DNA from: Knoxdaviesia capensis
Taxonomy: Eukaryota > Ascomycota > Sordariomycetes > Microascales > Gondwanamycetaceae
Assembly (NCBI GenBank): GCA_001510575.1
Contig: LNGK01000004.1
Span: 1,666,537 to 1,730,536, forward strand
Reading direction: 5' to 3'
Length of the DNA stretch: 64,000 bases
Shown here: positions 45,216-56,042 of the stretch, piece after piece
How positions within the stretch are numbered: position 1 is the first letter of the stretch
Layout of the letters: every line of letters starts with the position of its first letter
Notes under the pieces: model-generated
What the model saw: only the letters and a program-made list of their open reading frames with translations
Databases searched by the model: none
What the model was told of the DNA's origin: nothing
Program-made: the position numbers and the translations under genes

Positions 45216-48200
45216 ATGATGAACTCGCTGTGGACGTCCCGGGCGGCTCCGGCAGAACCCACGGGCTCGGCGGCTGAGACGGGCAAGGGCCCGGATGAGT
45301 CTGGAGCAAATGCCGGACCGGCCGACCCTACGAAAACGGCGTCGCCACCACAGCAAAGCCCGATGCGAATGGGCCTGTTCCGTAGCGCCACGCCGGCCAT
45401 CCCCCCGCAACAAACGGATTCTGCTGCGGGGAACTCTCCCACCGACTCCCAGAAACCTCCGTCCCCACCACAACAACAGCCTCGACAGCCGCCCCAGCAG
45501 CAGCAATTACCGCCCCAACAGTCCCAGCAAGCTCAGCAGTTTGCGAACCAGTATCAGCAGCAGTACCAGCAGCCCCAGCGGCTCGGCGGCGGGCCTGGCC
45601 AGGCCACCGACTCGCTGTCGCTGGTGCAGCTTCGCCAGCTGGTGACGGAGATGCGGCGGCCCGATCCGATTGCCTACGACTTTGTGTACTCCGACATCGG
45701 CAGCCACGACGAAGAGCTAGAGGAGTGGTTTGTCGGGCAGGTGTTCAACTGGTCGCGGCTGAATGCGGTGCAGGAGGCCTTTGAGTGGCAGTGGGAGGGC
45801 GATATGCGGATTCTGGACAGCTGGGACGAGACGCCGTCGTCGTTGCACGTGGTGTTGGTGCAGAACGCGCTGCGATACATTGCCGGCGACGATCCTATGA
45901 GGCGTACGCTGGCAATTGCGTCGCTGGTGTACGTGGTACTGGGCAGATGGGCCGAAACCGCCGTGATGCCGCGCAACCCGGACGGCGGCAACATCTCCAA
46001 GGCCTCTCCAAAGCAACTCGCTGCGATAGAAAACGCGGTGCGGCTCATTGCGGCTGTTCCGGACGGCTTCGACGTGCTCTGGAAGGCGCTGAAGGCGAGC
46101 TTTGACCAGCTCAGCTCCGACCCGACCATGATGCGTGACGAGGACATGAAACGGGCCCACGACGACGTGGTCAATCTCATGACCATCATGTATGTGTCCA
46201 TCCAGCAGTGTCTGAGCAACCCGGAGGGCATGGGCGAGCCGAGGCAGAAACTGCTGGACCTGAACCCGTCGCTCATCAGCTTCATGCTGCAGGCCGTGGT
46301 CAAACGCCGCTGGGACGAGGTGAACTACCTCCCGCTGCCCCAGATCATGCTGTTGTTCTGGAAGTCGATATGCTTGACGTTTGGCGGAATTGCCGACGTC
46401 ATCAACGTGAAACGCGCAGTGCGTGAAACCGCCATCGACGACAAGGAAAAGTCCATCATCATTGCGTCTCCCCTGGACTACCACTTCTTCCGCCAGGAGA
46501 TCACCTCCAAGTACCCCGCATACATCCCACCCAAACTGAAACTGCCGCTGGAATCCGGCACCAAGAGCCTGCTCACCGCCCTGGTACACCAACCGGCGCG
46601 GCCGTCGGCCGGCAACGGCATCATCCCGCAGCCCCCGGGAGTGCAGCGCGGCGGCGCGTCGATTCTGCACCAGCCCGTCCATATTGCCACCCCCGCGCCG
46701 TCGCCGCCGCCGTCGCCAAGCCTGGGCGGAAAGGGCGGCAAGAAGCAAAACTACCAGACCAACCAGAACTTCCCGTTCCTGTACCCGCCTCTGGATGCCA
46801 CTAGCAACATTGCCGGCGGCAAAGGCCTGCTCGGCGAGCAGTGGGAGATTGTCGGCCGCCGCTGGGAGGGCAGCGACCTGCCGGCGTCGATCCTGGAGGC
46901 CGGCGAGTTGTTCTCGAACCGCGTGCGTATGACCCGCGCAACGCGCCAGCTGTGGGAGGCGCGGGAGGCGTTCTTGAAAGACGAGCGCGGGTGGGAGGCT
47001 CAGGCCGATCAGGGTGGGGAGGCCCGGCAGGCTGGAGCTGCTCCGCATGTGGCCAACGGCACATCCAGCCCCGAACCGGTGCCGAAACAGGCCAACGGAA
47101 CCTCCGCCCATGATGACAATACAGGTGGTGATGAGGATGGCGAGGATGGCGTGTCAGACGACAGCCTGGACCTGGACGATCTAGAGCTCAGCGAGCTCAG
47201 CGACTCGGATGACGATAAGGACGACCTTGTCCAGCTACGCAGAGAGCTCCAGAAAGAGCTCCGGCAAGGGGCAGCTCGGCGTCCGGCCGCACCAGAGCCG
47301 AAAGGCCCTCCGCCTGCAGCTACAGCAAAGGTTGACTCGGTGCCAGTCAAGGTGTCTCTGGACCTGGGACCGGATGCTGACCAGGTTAACGAAGATGTCC
47401 GGAAGCGGCTATCGGCAGTTGAGGACTTTTACGTGAGTTTTTTTGCCTGACCCTCCCCTACCCCCTATACTCGTAGGTTTCCCCATTCTAACAAATTCTA
47501 CAGGCAGATGCACTCCCGCACCTGCAATCCATGGTCATTGTGATGCTAGGCGCCCTAACGATGAACGGGATAGTGATCCCGCTCTCGTCGGGCTCCCAGG
47601 CGCCGCCGCCGCCTCCCCAGCCGGGCCCAGGGCAGGGCGTCGGCCGCGGCGGACCCGGCTCCGGTGGACCGGGTGGGCTTAATCGGCCCGGGGTGGACGG
47701 CGGACCCAACGGCATGCAGGGCAACCTCCCGCCGCCGCGCGTGCTGTCTCCGGAAGAAAAGGACATGGCGAAGACGCGCGAGGTTACGGCGAAGGCGGTC
47801 ACGGGTAGTCTGGTGCTGTTGTTGAAGTGGTTCAAAGTGTCTCGTAAGTTCACTATTCCCTTGGAATGGACCGTCGGTTCTCTTATCTTGTATCAGAACT
47901 AACTAACTAACTAACCATCTCCTGGCATCCAGACATCCTCAAGTTCGAGTACCTCACGCAGCTGCTGCTCGATGGAAACTATCTCCACCTGACGCTTAGA
48001 ATGCTGCTACAGGAGATTCAACACATCGTCGACAGCAAGACCGACCGGCCCGAGAACTGGTACGTGTAGCCCTTAATATACACCCCCCCCCTCCCGAGTT
48101 CAATCTGTCCTTCAAAAAACTAACTGTTCACACTCACTCGCTCACTCGCAGCTTCTTCCATAACTGCAACATCCGCTCAAAGATTGCCGAGTCAATTTCG

Positions 48201-49124
48201 ATTGGCGACTCCTCTTCGGACGACATGTACTATGGCGACGCAGCCCCGATGCAGGCCAACCCCCTTGTAGGAGACGAATCTGACTCGGACCCGCTCAACA
48301 GCACCAGCGGCCGGCCCACCACCGGGTCCGGCAAGCCGCCACAAGAAGAGGAGGATGAGGCACGGGAGGGGGACGCCGAGGACGACAGCGACGAAGATAG
48401 CGACGACGACGCTGCGCCCCCGCCAATCAAGCGGCGGCGGTCGCCCCCGAAGCCGTCGCCATCCAGCCCCCCCGCATCCGAAGCGCTCACGGCCCTGCGC
48501 TCCGGGCTCAACCCGGCCGGAGCCGGCGGGTCCAGCGGATCCGGCAGCACACGGCCCGAGGTCGACGAGCTGGGGTACCCGCTGAACGCGATGCCGCAGG
48601 AGCCGGTGACGGACTTCTCGCGGCGCAACTTCTTCACGCTGATCAACTTTCTGCGGGTGATGCAGAAGATGTGCAAGAACAAGGCGCACCGCAACCTGCT
48701 GATGGTGTCGTACAAGTCGTCGAACATGCTGCGGCGCACGCTGCGCGTGCCGCAGGCCGAGCTGCGGCTGTACACGCTGAAGCTGATCAAGAACCAGGTG
48801 CCGTACTGCGGGCGCAAGTGGCGCCAGGGCCACATGCGCATCATCACGGCGATCTACCTGCACTGCCGGCCGGACCTGCGGGACGAGTGGCTGGCGGGCT
48901 CGGATGTCGATGCCGATGTCGACTCGGCGCTGCCGCTGGAGCAGGCGCTGCGCGCGCTCACGCACTGGTTCAACGAGCACCACTACCGCTCGGCGCTGCC
49001 GGCGGATCTGCGCGACGCGGCGCGCGACACGCAGGATTTCTTTGCGCGCGAGGTTGATCGCATGGAGGCGGCGTGGGCGGAGATGGGCGGCATGGTGCCG
49101 GGCGACGATGGGAGCAACTATTAA
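45216..49124 (+). CDS. far11: STRIPAK subunit, STRIP/FAR11/HAM-2 family
   Basis: Four exons, 45216-47432, 47504-47843, 47933-48059 and 48152-49124, 1218 residues. About 130 N-terminal residues are Pro/Gln-rich. The N1221-type domain begins near RRPDPIAYDFVYSD and EELEEWF, about residues 145-450. After a Pro/Gly-rich linker and acidic stretches comes the C-terminal (DUF3402-type) domain, with KFEYLTQLLLDGNYLHL, FFHNCNIRSKIAES and DFSRRNFFTLINFLRVMQKM, interrupted by an acidic insert (DDSDEDSDDD). The family anchors the striatin-interacting phosphatase and kinase complex; in filamentous fungi its members are needed for hyphal fusion and fruiting. Introns are 71, 89, 92 bp with GTGAGT/GTAAGT/GTACGT donors, and all three junctions rebuild conserved peptides (DFY-ADALPHL, KVSHILK, ENCFFHNC). 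Two start codons lie side by side; the first is used here. Confidence 0.93.
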
Positions 49125-49280
49125 GAAGGCGGCGCGGCACTGGGGGAGGTTGGAAAGATGTTCTTGGATGGTCTGTTGTGCTTTGTTTTTTACACAACCC
49201 AGGATAGAGAAATACAGCCCGTGATATCCCCAGAGGTGTCTCTCTTTTGTGGGAGTCCGCCTTTCGTAACCTGAACGAAC

Positions 49281-50189
49281 TCACTCCTCGCCGCTACTCC
49301 CATCATCGCCACTGTCTGCAGCATCGGCACCGGCACCAGCACCATCCCCCGCCTTGGCGGCCCGGGCCTTGGCCCGCCTCCGCAGCTTCTTCGCCTGGTT
49401 CAGCCGCCGCTTCTTGTCCCGCAAGTGCTCGTCCTTGGTCACACGACCGCGTTCCTCATCCGCGACCCGCTTAGCCTCTTTGCGCGCAGCCTCGTGCTTG
49501 CGCAGCCGCATGCGCTTTCCGGGACGTGTCCGCCGCGCGCTTTTGGCCGCCCCTGGGCTTGCCGCTGCTGGAGCTGAGGCCGCGGGGATCACGGCGACGA
49601 TCTTCCACGGCATGGCCCGGCCCGTCCAGAACGCCGGCTGCGCGCTGCGGGCGACCACCGCGTCGCCGGAGATCGCGGCGGCCGCGTACCGGGCGCTCAG
49701 GTGTGCCGGCGCGAGTATCTCGGCGGGCGTGGGCTTGCGGCGGATGACGCGGCCGTCGACGGGGATCGAGCCGGGCGCGCCGGGGTCGGGCTCTGCCGGG
49801 GCGGCGTCGAGAACGATGCGGTGTGCAGCGGCCGGGACAGCCGCGGATGTGGAGGTGCTGGCAGCTGGGGCGCTGAACAGCCGGAACTCAAAGGTGGCGT
49901 CATCGGTCTCCGGCGGCGGGGCGGGATCTGCGCTGTCGTCTATCGCGGGGTCGACGGCGGTGGTGGGAACGGCATCGACTGGGCCGAAGAGGCCGGCGAG
50001 CGACCGGTGCAGCGCGGCTTGGAGGGACTCGTCGGGCTCGGAGGCCGCGTCAGAGTCGGAATCGGCCAGGTCTGAGCGGCGCACTCTGCAGTATGGGGAC
50101 GGAACAATGTCAGTGGGCTGGCACGTTAATGCTCCTCAGTACAGCTTTGAGGAGGGAGCTCACCGTTTGGCATCTGGCAAGTCGAACAT
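49281..50189 (-). CDS. DUF2011-type fungal protein of unknown function
   Basis: Two exons, 50189-50164 and 50085-49281, 276 residues. The first exon is only 26 nt and encodes MFDLPDAKR; the 77-bp intron (GTGAGC..TGCAG) leads into VRRSDLADSDSD. MFDLPDAKRVRR at the start, FEFRLFS in the middle, two Trp-containing patches (AFWTGRAMPWKIV) and a very basic C-terminal helix (KRMRLRKHEAARKEAKR, then RDKKRRLNQAKKLRRRAKAR) are the landmarks of this fungal family. The basic tail suggests a nuclear or nucleolar location. The apparent start of the exon-2 frame is a GTG, so the short upstream exon is required. Function unknown. Confidence 0.88.
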
Positions 50190-51976
50190 GGCGCGTGTTT
50201 TCTCGGTATGAATAAAGGAAAAAGGGCAGATGTGTGGTCTAGAGATTCCCAGGACGAAGGAAACCCCCAATTGAGCCGAGCTAGCTGTATTAATGAGTTC
50301 AACAAGGGCTCTATAAAGTGTGTCGTGTTATTCTCCTGGGAAAAACGTGAAGGAAAAAAAGTGAGTTGGTGAAGTTCACGATAAGATCCTGATAAGATCG
50401 TGTGGCGCATGCAGTGTGGCGCAACGCCACAGGCTCCCAACTTGATCCTGTGCTTCACGATGCCAGACTGGAAAGACCTTACAAGACCAGGAGAGTAATA
50501 TATCAAGAATCGTGTATTGAAAACTCTATTAACTGAGGGAGGGGCAGAAGAACCCCCAGGGGGGCTTTTTTTTTTTTTTTTTTAAAAAAAAACAAAAATC
50601 CCTTGTCTCCTAAAGATCATGGGCATATCACCCTTCCGAGCATTTATCTCCCCGGCTTCCATCCGGACCCAAGCAGTACTTTCACGTTACATCTACTCGC
50701 CCTACATGTTCAAGCACGCTGTAGATCGATGCAGATCTGGGAGGAATGGAGCCACAAGCCCTTATTAAAGTGTGTATGTGTGCGAATGCGGATGAGAACT
50801 ATCCATCAGCCCTCAGCCCAGACACCGAGCACGGCCAGCACCACGTACAGCTCCTGTAGAACCAGACTTTATGCCCTCAGTTTCAGCCTCACAGCCCCCA
50901 CTACACATCATCCCACACACCACATGTAGAAGACAGACACATCAACCCTCTTCAAAATGCCACATCTGACCCGACTACCTCCCGTCCGAATGTCCCCGAT
51001 ACGATGGATACACGCTGACGAGAGAACCCCCTCCCGAGATCACCGGAGATCTATCTCTCATCGTCACAAGGCACAATGCCACACAAAGACACAAAGCCGG
51101 AGAACAGTGAAACAGAGTGAAAAAATAACTTGTCTCTTCAAAAGTCGGCCGCACAGGAGTATATATGCACGCCAACAATCCAAATTATTCAAGAAAAGGC
51201 GTTGTTGAAAAGATGAACAGAGCAGCAAGAAGCATATGAAGATAAAAAAGAAGAGGGAGCATTAGGATATGGACACCAGCCAAAGCAGAAGAAGGACCAC
51301 CTCGAAAAAGAAAAAGAAAATCACTTCCCCTGCAGATACCCGCCCAAGCAGCCGCCCAAAAGAAGCCCCCAAAGCTCAAATCAATCCCCTCGAGAAAAGA
51401 AAAAATCAGATCAGATAACGGACAGCAGAACTGACTGAAGTAGAAAACCCAAAGACAGAAAGACGAAGCAACCATTACCGCACGCTAAACCAAAAGAAAA
51501 CACAAAAACGGCACTCATAAAATATGATACACTCCAATGAGAAGGCTCGGGTGGATGACCAGAGCTTCAAGAAAAGATATGAAAAAGAAGAAAACGAACA
51601 CTCGAGAAAAGGTGGGAAGAGGAATAGAAAAAAAGAGGCAAAAGGGGAGAAGAAATCCCACATAGGAAAGGGTTGAAGAAAACCGGAAAAACACAATACC
51701 CGGGAAAGTCTGGGGAAACCAAAATATATCCCTGTGTTCTTTTCTGCTTTTGGATTCAGTTTTCTTCTCATTCGCTTCGATGGTTTCAGCTCATTCGTCA
51801 CCAAGACCGCCGTGTTCCCCTCATGAAAAAGAAAAAAGGAAGAAAAAAAAAACCGTGAGATATAAAACCGAGTCATTAATCGTCTTCCCAACATGAACCG
51901 GAAGACACCCCGAACGAAGGAGGGGCGGACAAACGAAGTCGCCACACGAAACAAAGTCTCTCAAACTTCGGAACGC
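50190..51976. other. 1.8-kb spacer: NDT80-like gene 3' end and DUF2011 promoter
   Basis: Both flanking genes read leftwards, so this holds the 3'UTR of the transcription-factor gene and the promoter of the DUF2011 gene. It contains a T18 run directly followed by A9 (50566-50592). A-rich blocks between 51200 and 51860 read as pyrimidine-rich on the minus strand. No gene seen. Confidence 0.6.
50566..50592. repeat. T18-A9 homopolymer junction
   Basis: Eighteen T followed by nine A, self-complementary over the inner 18 bases. It could act as a nucleosome-depleted element, a terminator-like stretch, or be a sequencing-sensitive homopolymer. Confidence 0.85.
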
Positions 51977-54213
51977 TCATGTCGCGTTCCACGAGTAATG
52001 GCTCATGCCATGGTGGCCGTACATCGGCGGGCCGGTGGGAGACGTCGCGCTCGGCTTGGGCTGGACGGCCGACGCCGGCTTGTGGTACGCATCGGGGAAG
52101 GTGTACGGCCGAGGATCGTTGTTCGAGTACGTCGCGCTCGAGCTCTGGTCGTTGGATCCCGCACTCCACGTGCTCGACGGCTGGTAGTAGTCGCGCGACG
52201 ACGCCGAGTGGGGCGCCGACGACTCGTTGTACGACGACGGGCCGCTCATGTCGGTCGAGCTGCTGTTCAGCGCAACATCGTGGTACGACGATCCGTACCG
52301 GTACTCCGACGACGTCTCGTTGTTGGTGATCGATCCGGCGCTGTGCACCGACTGGTGTCCCGCGTTGCGCGGGCTCTTGGTTGGCCGCGGGTTGCTGTCA
52401 ACGTACCGCGGCACGCTCAGGGAGTTCTCCGATGGCGTCGGGATAGAGAGCTGGGGAGGCGCATTGGTGCTGGGCGCATATGCGTACTGAGTGCGAATCG
52501 CAGGGGGTTCGTTGTTGACCATCGACAGCTGCATTGCCATGTTAGCATCCAATCACGAATCATCCATACACATCCCCACGAGGCCAATGACAAACCTTAT
52601 GGTACGGCTCCGAAGGCATCGACGACGGAGGATAGCTGCCAACCTGGTTGGGCGGGTTCCACGAAGGGTAAGAGCTAAGAATATCATGTTAGTGCCCAAG
52701 TTCTCCACAACACCTCACTTGTCAACAACAGCCATAAGAAACTTACTTTGATCGCATCGACATCGGCGCAGCAGGCAGCTTCGGCGCACTGAAGGTGAAC
52801 TCTCCTCTCGGGGGCTGGATGTTCAGTCCGCGGGGCTTGTGGTCCACCGGCTTGGCGGGAAGAGGACCGGCGACAACGCCCAGTCCGTTCTCGACCAGAG
52901 CCTGGCCTCTCGAGCCGGCGCTGGATCCCAGCAGAGGAATCTCCTTGCGCGCGGAGAAGTTGCGCGGGCTGCGGCCACGCACGACAATCGGGGCAGTGAT
53001 CGACTCGGTGAGCACGACCTTGTTGCCATTGGCCAGAGTTCCCATCACCTTCAGGTGCAGGACAAAGTGTTGTTGAAGTTCCTTTCTCCGTCCGTTGTTG
53101 GCGGTGGCTCTAAAGACACGCAAAAAGACATGATGAGTTAGTATTTGTCTCCAGAGATATGTCCGTAGGGGGGGGGAAACGGGAGGAGACTCACATCCGG
53201 AACTGCAGACGGCGCCATCCAATGGGATACACGGCATACTCGCCATCGGCTTCGTTGCTGTCTTCTTGAAAGGGGATCAGGGGGAGCGAAGGCGGCTCCT
53301 GGTCGGGGGTCTGGGCGAGTTCGGGGGCGTTCGGCGGGGGAGTCTTCCAAGGAATGACAATCAGGCGCACCATGTTGCCGTCGACCGACTCAATGGCGGA
53401 CACGGTCACCTCCATGTTGGTGACGGGAACCGACTCGCCGGTCTCGGCAATCACCGACAGCTGGCCGCGCGGGCAGACCATCGAGCCGCTGATCTGGAAC
53501 AGGTTCCTCCGGTAGCACGTCAACTCGGGCTGCAGGGTGCCTTCGCTGTTGGTGGGCATCTCGGACAGGAAGAACATGCCGTGGAGTTGCGCGGACACCT
53601 CCAGTTGGTGCACACGGCCATGGTGGTCGATGATGGTGTGCTTTTCGGGAGACCGCTTGAACGAGAGCAGCTTCTGGTCCTGGTTGACGGTGATCTTGGT
53701 GCTCTCTTCCCGGAGATCCTGCACAATCTCTTGGTAAGGAGTCTGCTCGGTGGCAGAGTACGAGCGTTTCAAGCTGGGAAAAGAAGTGTGCGGCTGCTGC
53801 GGCTGCTGTTGCTGCTGCTGCTGGGGAGGAGCAGGAGCGTGAGAAGAAGGCGGAGGGACGGAAGTCGACTGAGTGGCGCTGGACGGAGCACCCGAATGCG
53901 GGGGAGCGGGCCTGTCGTAGCTGTCGCCGGAGTCCTCAGGCGGATAGCGGCTGTACTGGTAAGGAGGAGGATCTAGAGTGGGCTGGCTGTTGCGAGGACG
54001 AGCAGCAGCCGAGGCGGCAGAAGAAGCGGGATTTGAGACGCCGGACTCCACCGGCGAGGGGTTATACCGGCCGGGCATCGGCATCTGGTAGTTGGACCAC
54101 ATTCCGCTGGGCGGTGCTTCTGTCTTCAAGTCAGCCATGTTGGAGGATGTGCGGTAGGCAGACAGGTGGAGGCTGTTAGGGGTGGCGGCGGTTGCTGTCA
54201 AGGTTGTTGACAT
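51977..54213 (-). CDS. NDT80/PhoG-like (p53-like fold) transcription factor
   Basis: Four exons, 54213-53195, 53109-52747, 52674-52596 and 52528-51977, 670 residues. The N-terminus (about 165 residues) is rich in Ser/Pro/Gln with a seven-glutamine run. The NDT80-type DNA-binding domain spans about residues 170-395: LHGMFFLSEMP, TCYRRNLFQISGS, ESVDGNMVRLIVIPW, IGWRRLQFRIATANNG, QQHFVLHLKV, and IVVRGRSPRNF near its end, as in Ndt80 (which has HFVLHV and IIRGRSPSNY). The C-terminal 200 residues are disordered and Ser/Tyr/Asn-rich. Filamentous-fungal members (VIB-1, XprG) control extracellular protease production, starvation responses and heterokaryon death. The link to the protease gene in this window is not supported by position. 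Introns are 85, 72, 67 bp and all keep frame. The start is the first in-frame ATG; MADLKTE, 25 codons later, is an alternative. Confidence 0.92.
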
Positions 54214-55391
54214 GGAGGAAAAAATTTCGGAGTGGTCGACTTGGTGTGGATTCCGGTATCTTGAGGTTTGTTTGGAGGGTGAGGCAATGCTGTTCAGCCG
54301 AGATTCTCGTGTACACAAGGCCGGTCACGGAAAAGCCTACGATCTCCGGGGTTGATTGTGCGGGTCGAACGAGGGTGATGAGGTTTGTTCTTTCTTTTTT
54401 TTTTCCCTGGTTGATCTGCGACAAGATGGACGAACAGTCAACGAAAACCTTGTGGGAACGAACAGATGGGGATGAGAACGAAGATCCTTTTTTGGTTGTT
54501 GATCCTAGGTTATCCTGTCTGTCGATTACCGCGTCAAGCAAAGCAGGATATCCGTCAAAACACACAACAAGAGAGGAAGCGAGATGAAGGAGGGATGGAC
54601 GATGAGGTATGTGTGTTGAGTCAAGAGTCACACTGGCCCGAATGGATGGTCGGAGAATCAAGGTGAGATTGTTGGAATAGATGAGAAGGAGGGAAGTAAG
54701 AAAATGAAACGAGGTGTGATGATGTTTGGTTGGTGGAGGAGGGGGGGCAACGGGGGATGATATATGTAAGGAAACGACGGGAGGGAGGAGGAAGTGCAGA
54801 AGAAGAACGACGGCAAGAAACAAAGATGGACGACAAGGCCCCCCGTCGCAATATTAAGTTATTTTCCTTTTTTTTTCTGGTGATGTGGAGGAATGGGACC
54901 GGAGCAACAACAGTACAGAGAGAGAATGCAAGTGAGTGAGTGAAAAAGCTAGGTCAGTGTAGCACCACTCTGAGAAGTTCAAACGGCGAGTTAAGGTTGC
55001 AGGGAGTCAAGGTATACTTGTATCCCGCGATGGCACCCAGAAGACACACATCAGGGTGTGGAAAAAAGAGAGCCATCAGAGGACATTAGAAGACTATGCA
55101 GGCCGGGAACAGTTGCAATGCAACTAACTATGTGAGTGAGGAGTGGCAGTCGGCGGCGTGCAGGCTCTCGACCGATGGACCTGGACGGGAGGGACAAAAA
55201 CTTGAAGACCAGGGGGGCATGACAAGGAATTCTCGGGGAGAGAGAGAGAGACTAGGAGAGAGCGTGTGTGTACTGTATCCACCAGAATCGGGAGTGGGGC
55301 CAGAACTTGATGGGCAGAGAGAGAGAGACACACACACAGAGGGAAGACAAGGGTCTGAGCTTTTAGTGAGAGCAGGGGAGCGGAAGAAGAT
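54214..55391. other. Leader and upstream region of the NDT80-like gene
   Basis: The minus strand is pyrimidine-rich over the first 700 bases, consistent with a long 5' leader. A 215-codon minus-strand frame (54176-54823) overlaps the start codon but has no ATG. No gene seen. Confidence 0.6.
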
Positions 55392-55517
55392 NNNNNNNNN
55401 NNNNNNNNNNNNNNNNNNNNNNNNNNNNNNNNNNNNNNNNNNNNNNNNNNNNNNNNNNNNNNNNNNNNNNNNNNNNNNNNNNNNNNNNNNNNNNNNNNNN
55501 NNNNNNNNNNNNNNNNN
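55392..55517. other. Assembly gap (126 N)
   Basis: Run of N flanked on the right by an 18-base G homopolymer (55518-55535), a likely cause of the sequencing failure. Features cannot be read across it. Confidence 0.99.
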
Positions 55518-55535
55518 GGGGGGGGGGGGGGGGGG

Positions 55536-55999
55536 TGGTATGTGGCACTCTGGGATCTCGAAGGTCCAGTGAGAAGCCAAGATAACTGGGCCGCACCACG
55601 ATTATTGGGTGGCCGAAGTCCCATACACGCTGGTGTACGGAGACGATGTTATATTGGAGGTTCAGCATACACCAGAGTATGTGCGGGAGTTACATGCTTC
55701 CTTTAGAGTCGATTCGCTTTCTGAGGGGGTGGGAGTGAGCGTGAAAGCCCCGGAGAGAAAAAAAGAAACGACGGCGGATGGTGACTGATGATGTGTGGCA
55801 CTTGCAATGCCGCATCTCTCTCTTCCTCGTATATCTGGTGGTTGGGTGTATTGTCGTTGTCGAGATATCAACAACGATGAGAGCGAGATCCAGCACTCCA
55901 ACCAACCACACATTCTCTGGAAGCCGGCGGGGTGAAGCCACCGAGATGGTTTTGTTTTCCTTCCTGGATTTCTTTCTCTCTTTTTCTTCTCTCTTCCTC

Positions 56000-56042
<43 letters not shown>

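Noticed and set aside
45717..47111. 464-codon minus-strand frame
   Set aside because: Shadow of FAR11.
51977..54213. Velvet-family (VosA/VelB) regulator
   Set aside because: CYRRNLFQISGS, HFVLHLKV and VRGRSPRNF match the NDT80/PhoG DNA-binding domain, not velvet.
54176..54823. 215-codon minus-strand frame overlapping the start of the NDT80-like gene
   Set aside because: No ATG, and its sequence is leader-like; not a convincing upstream ORF.
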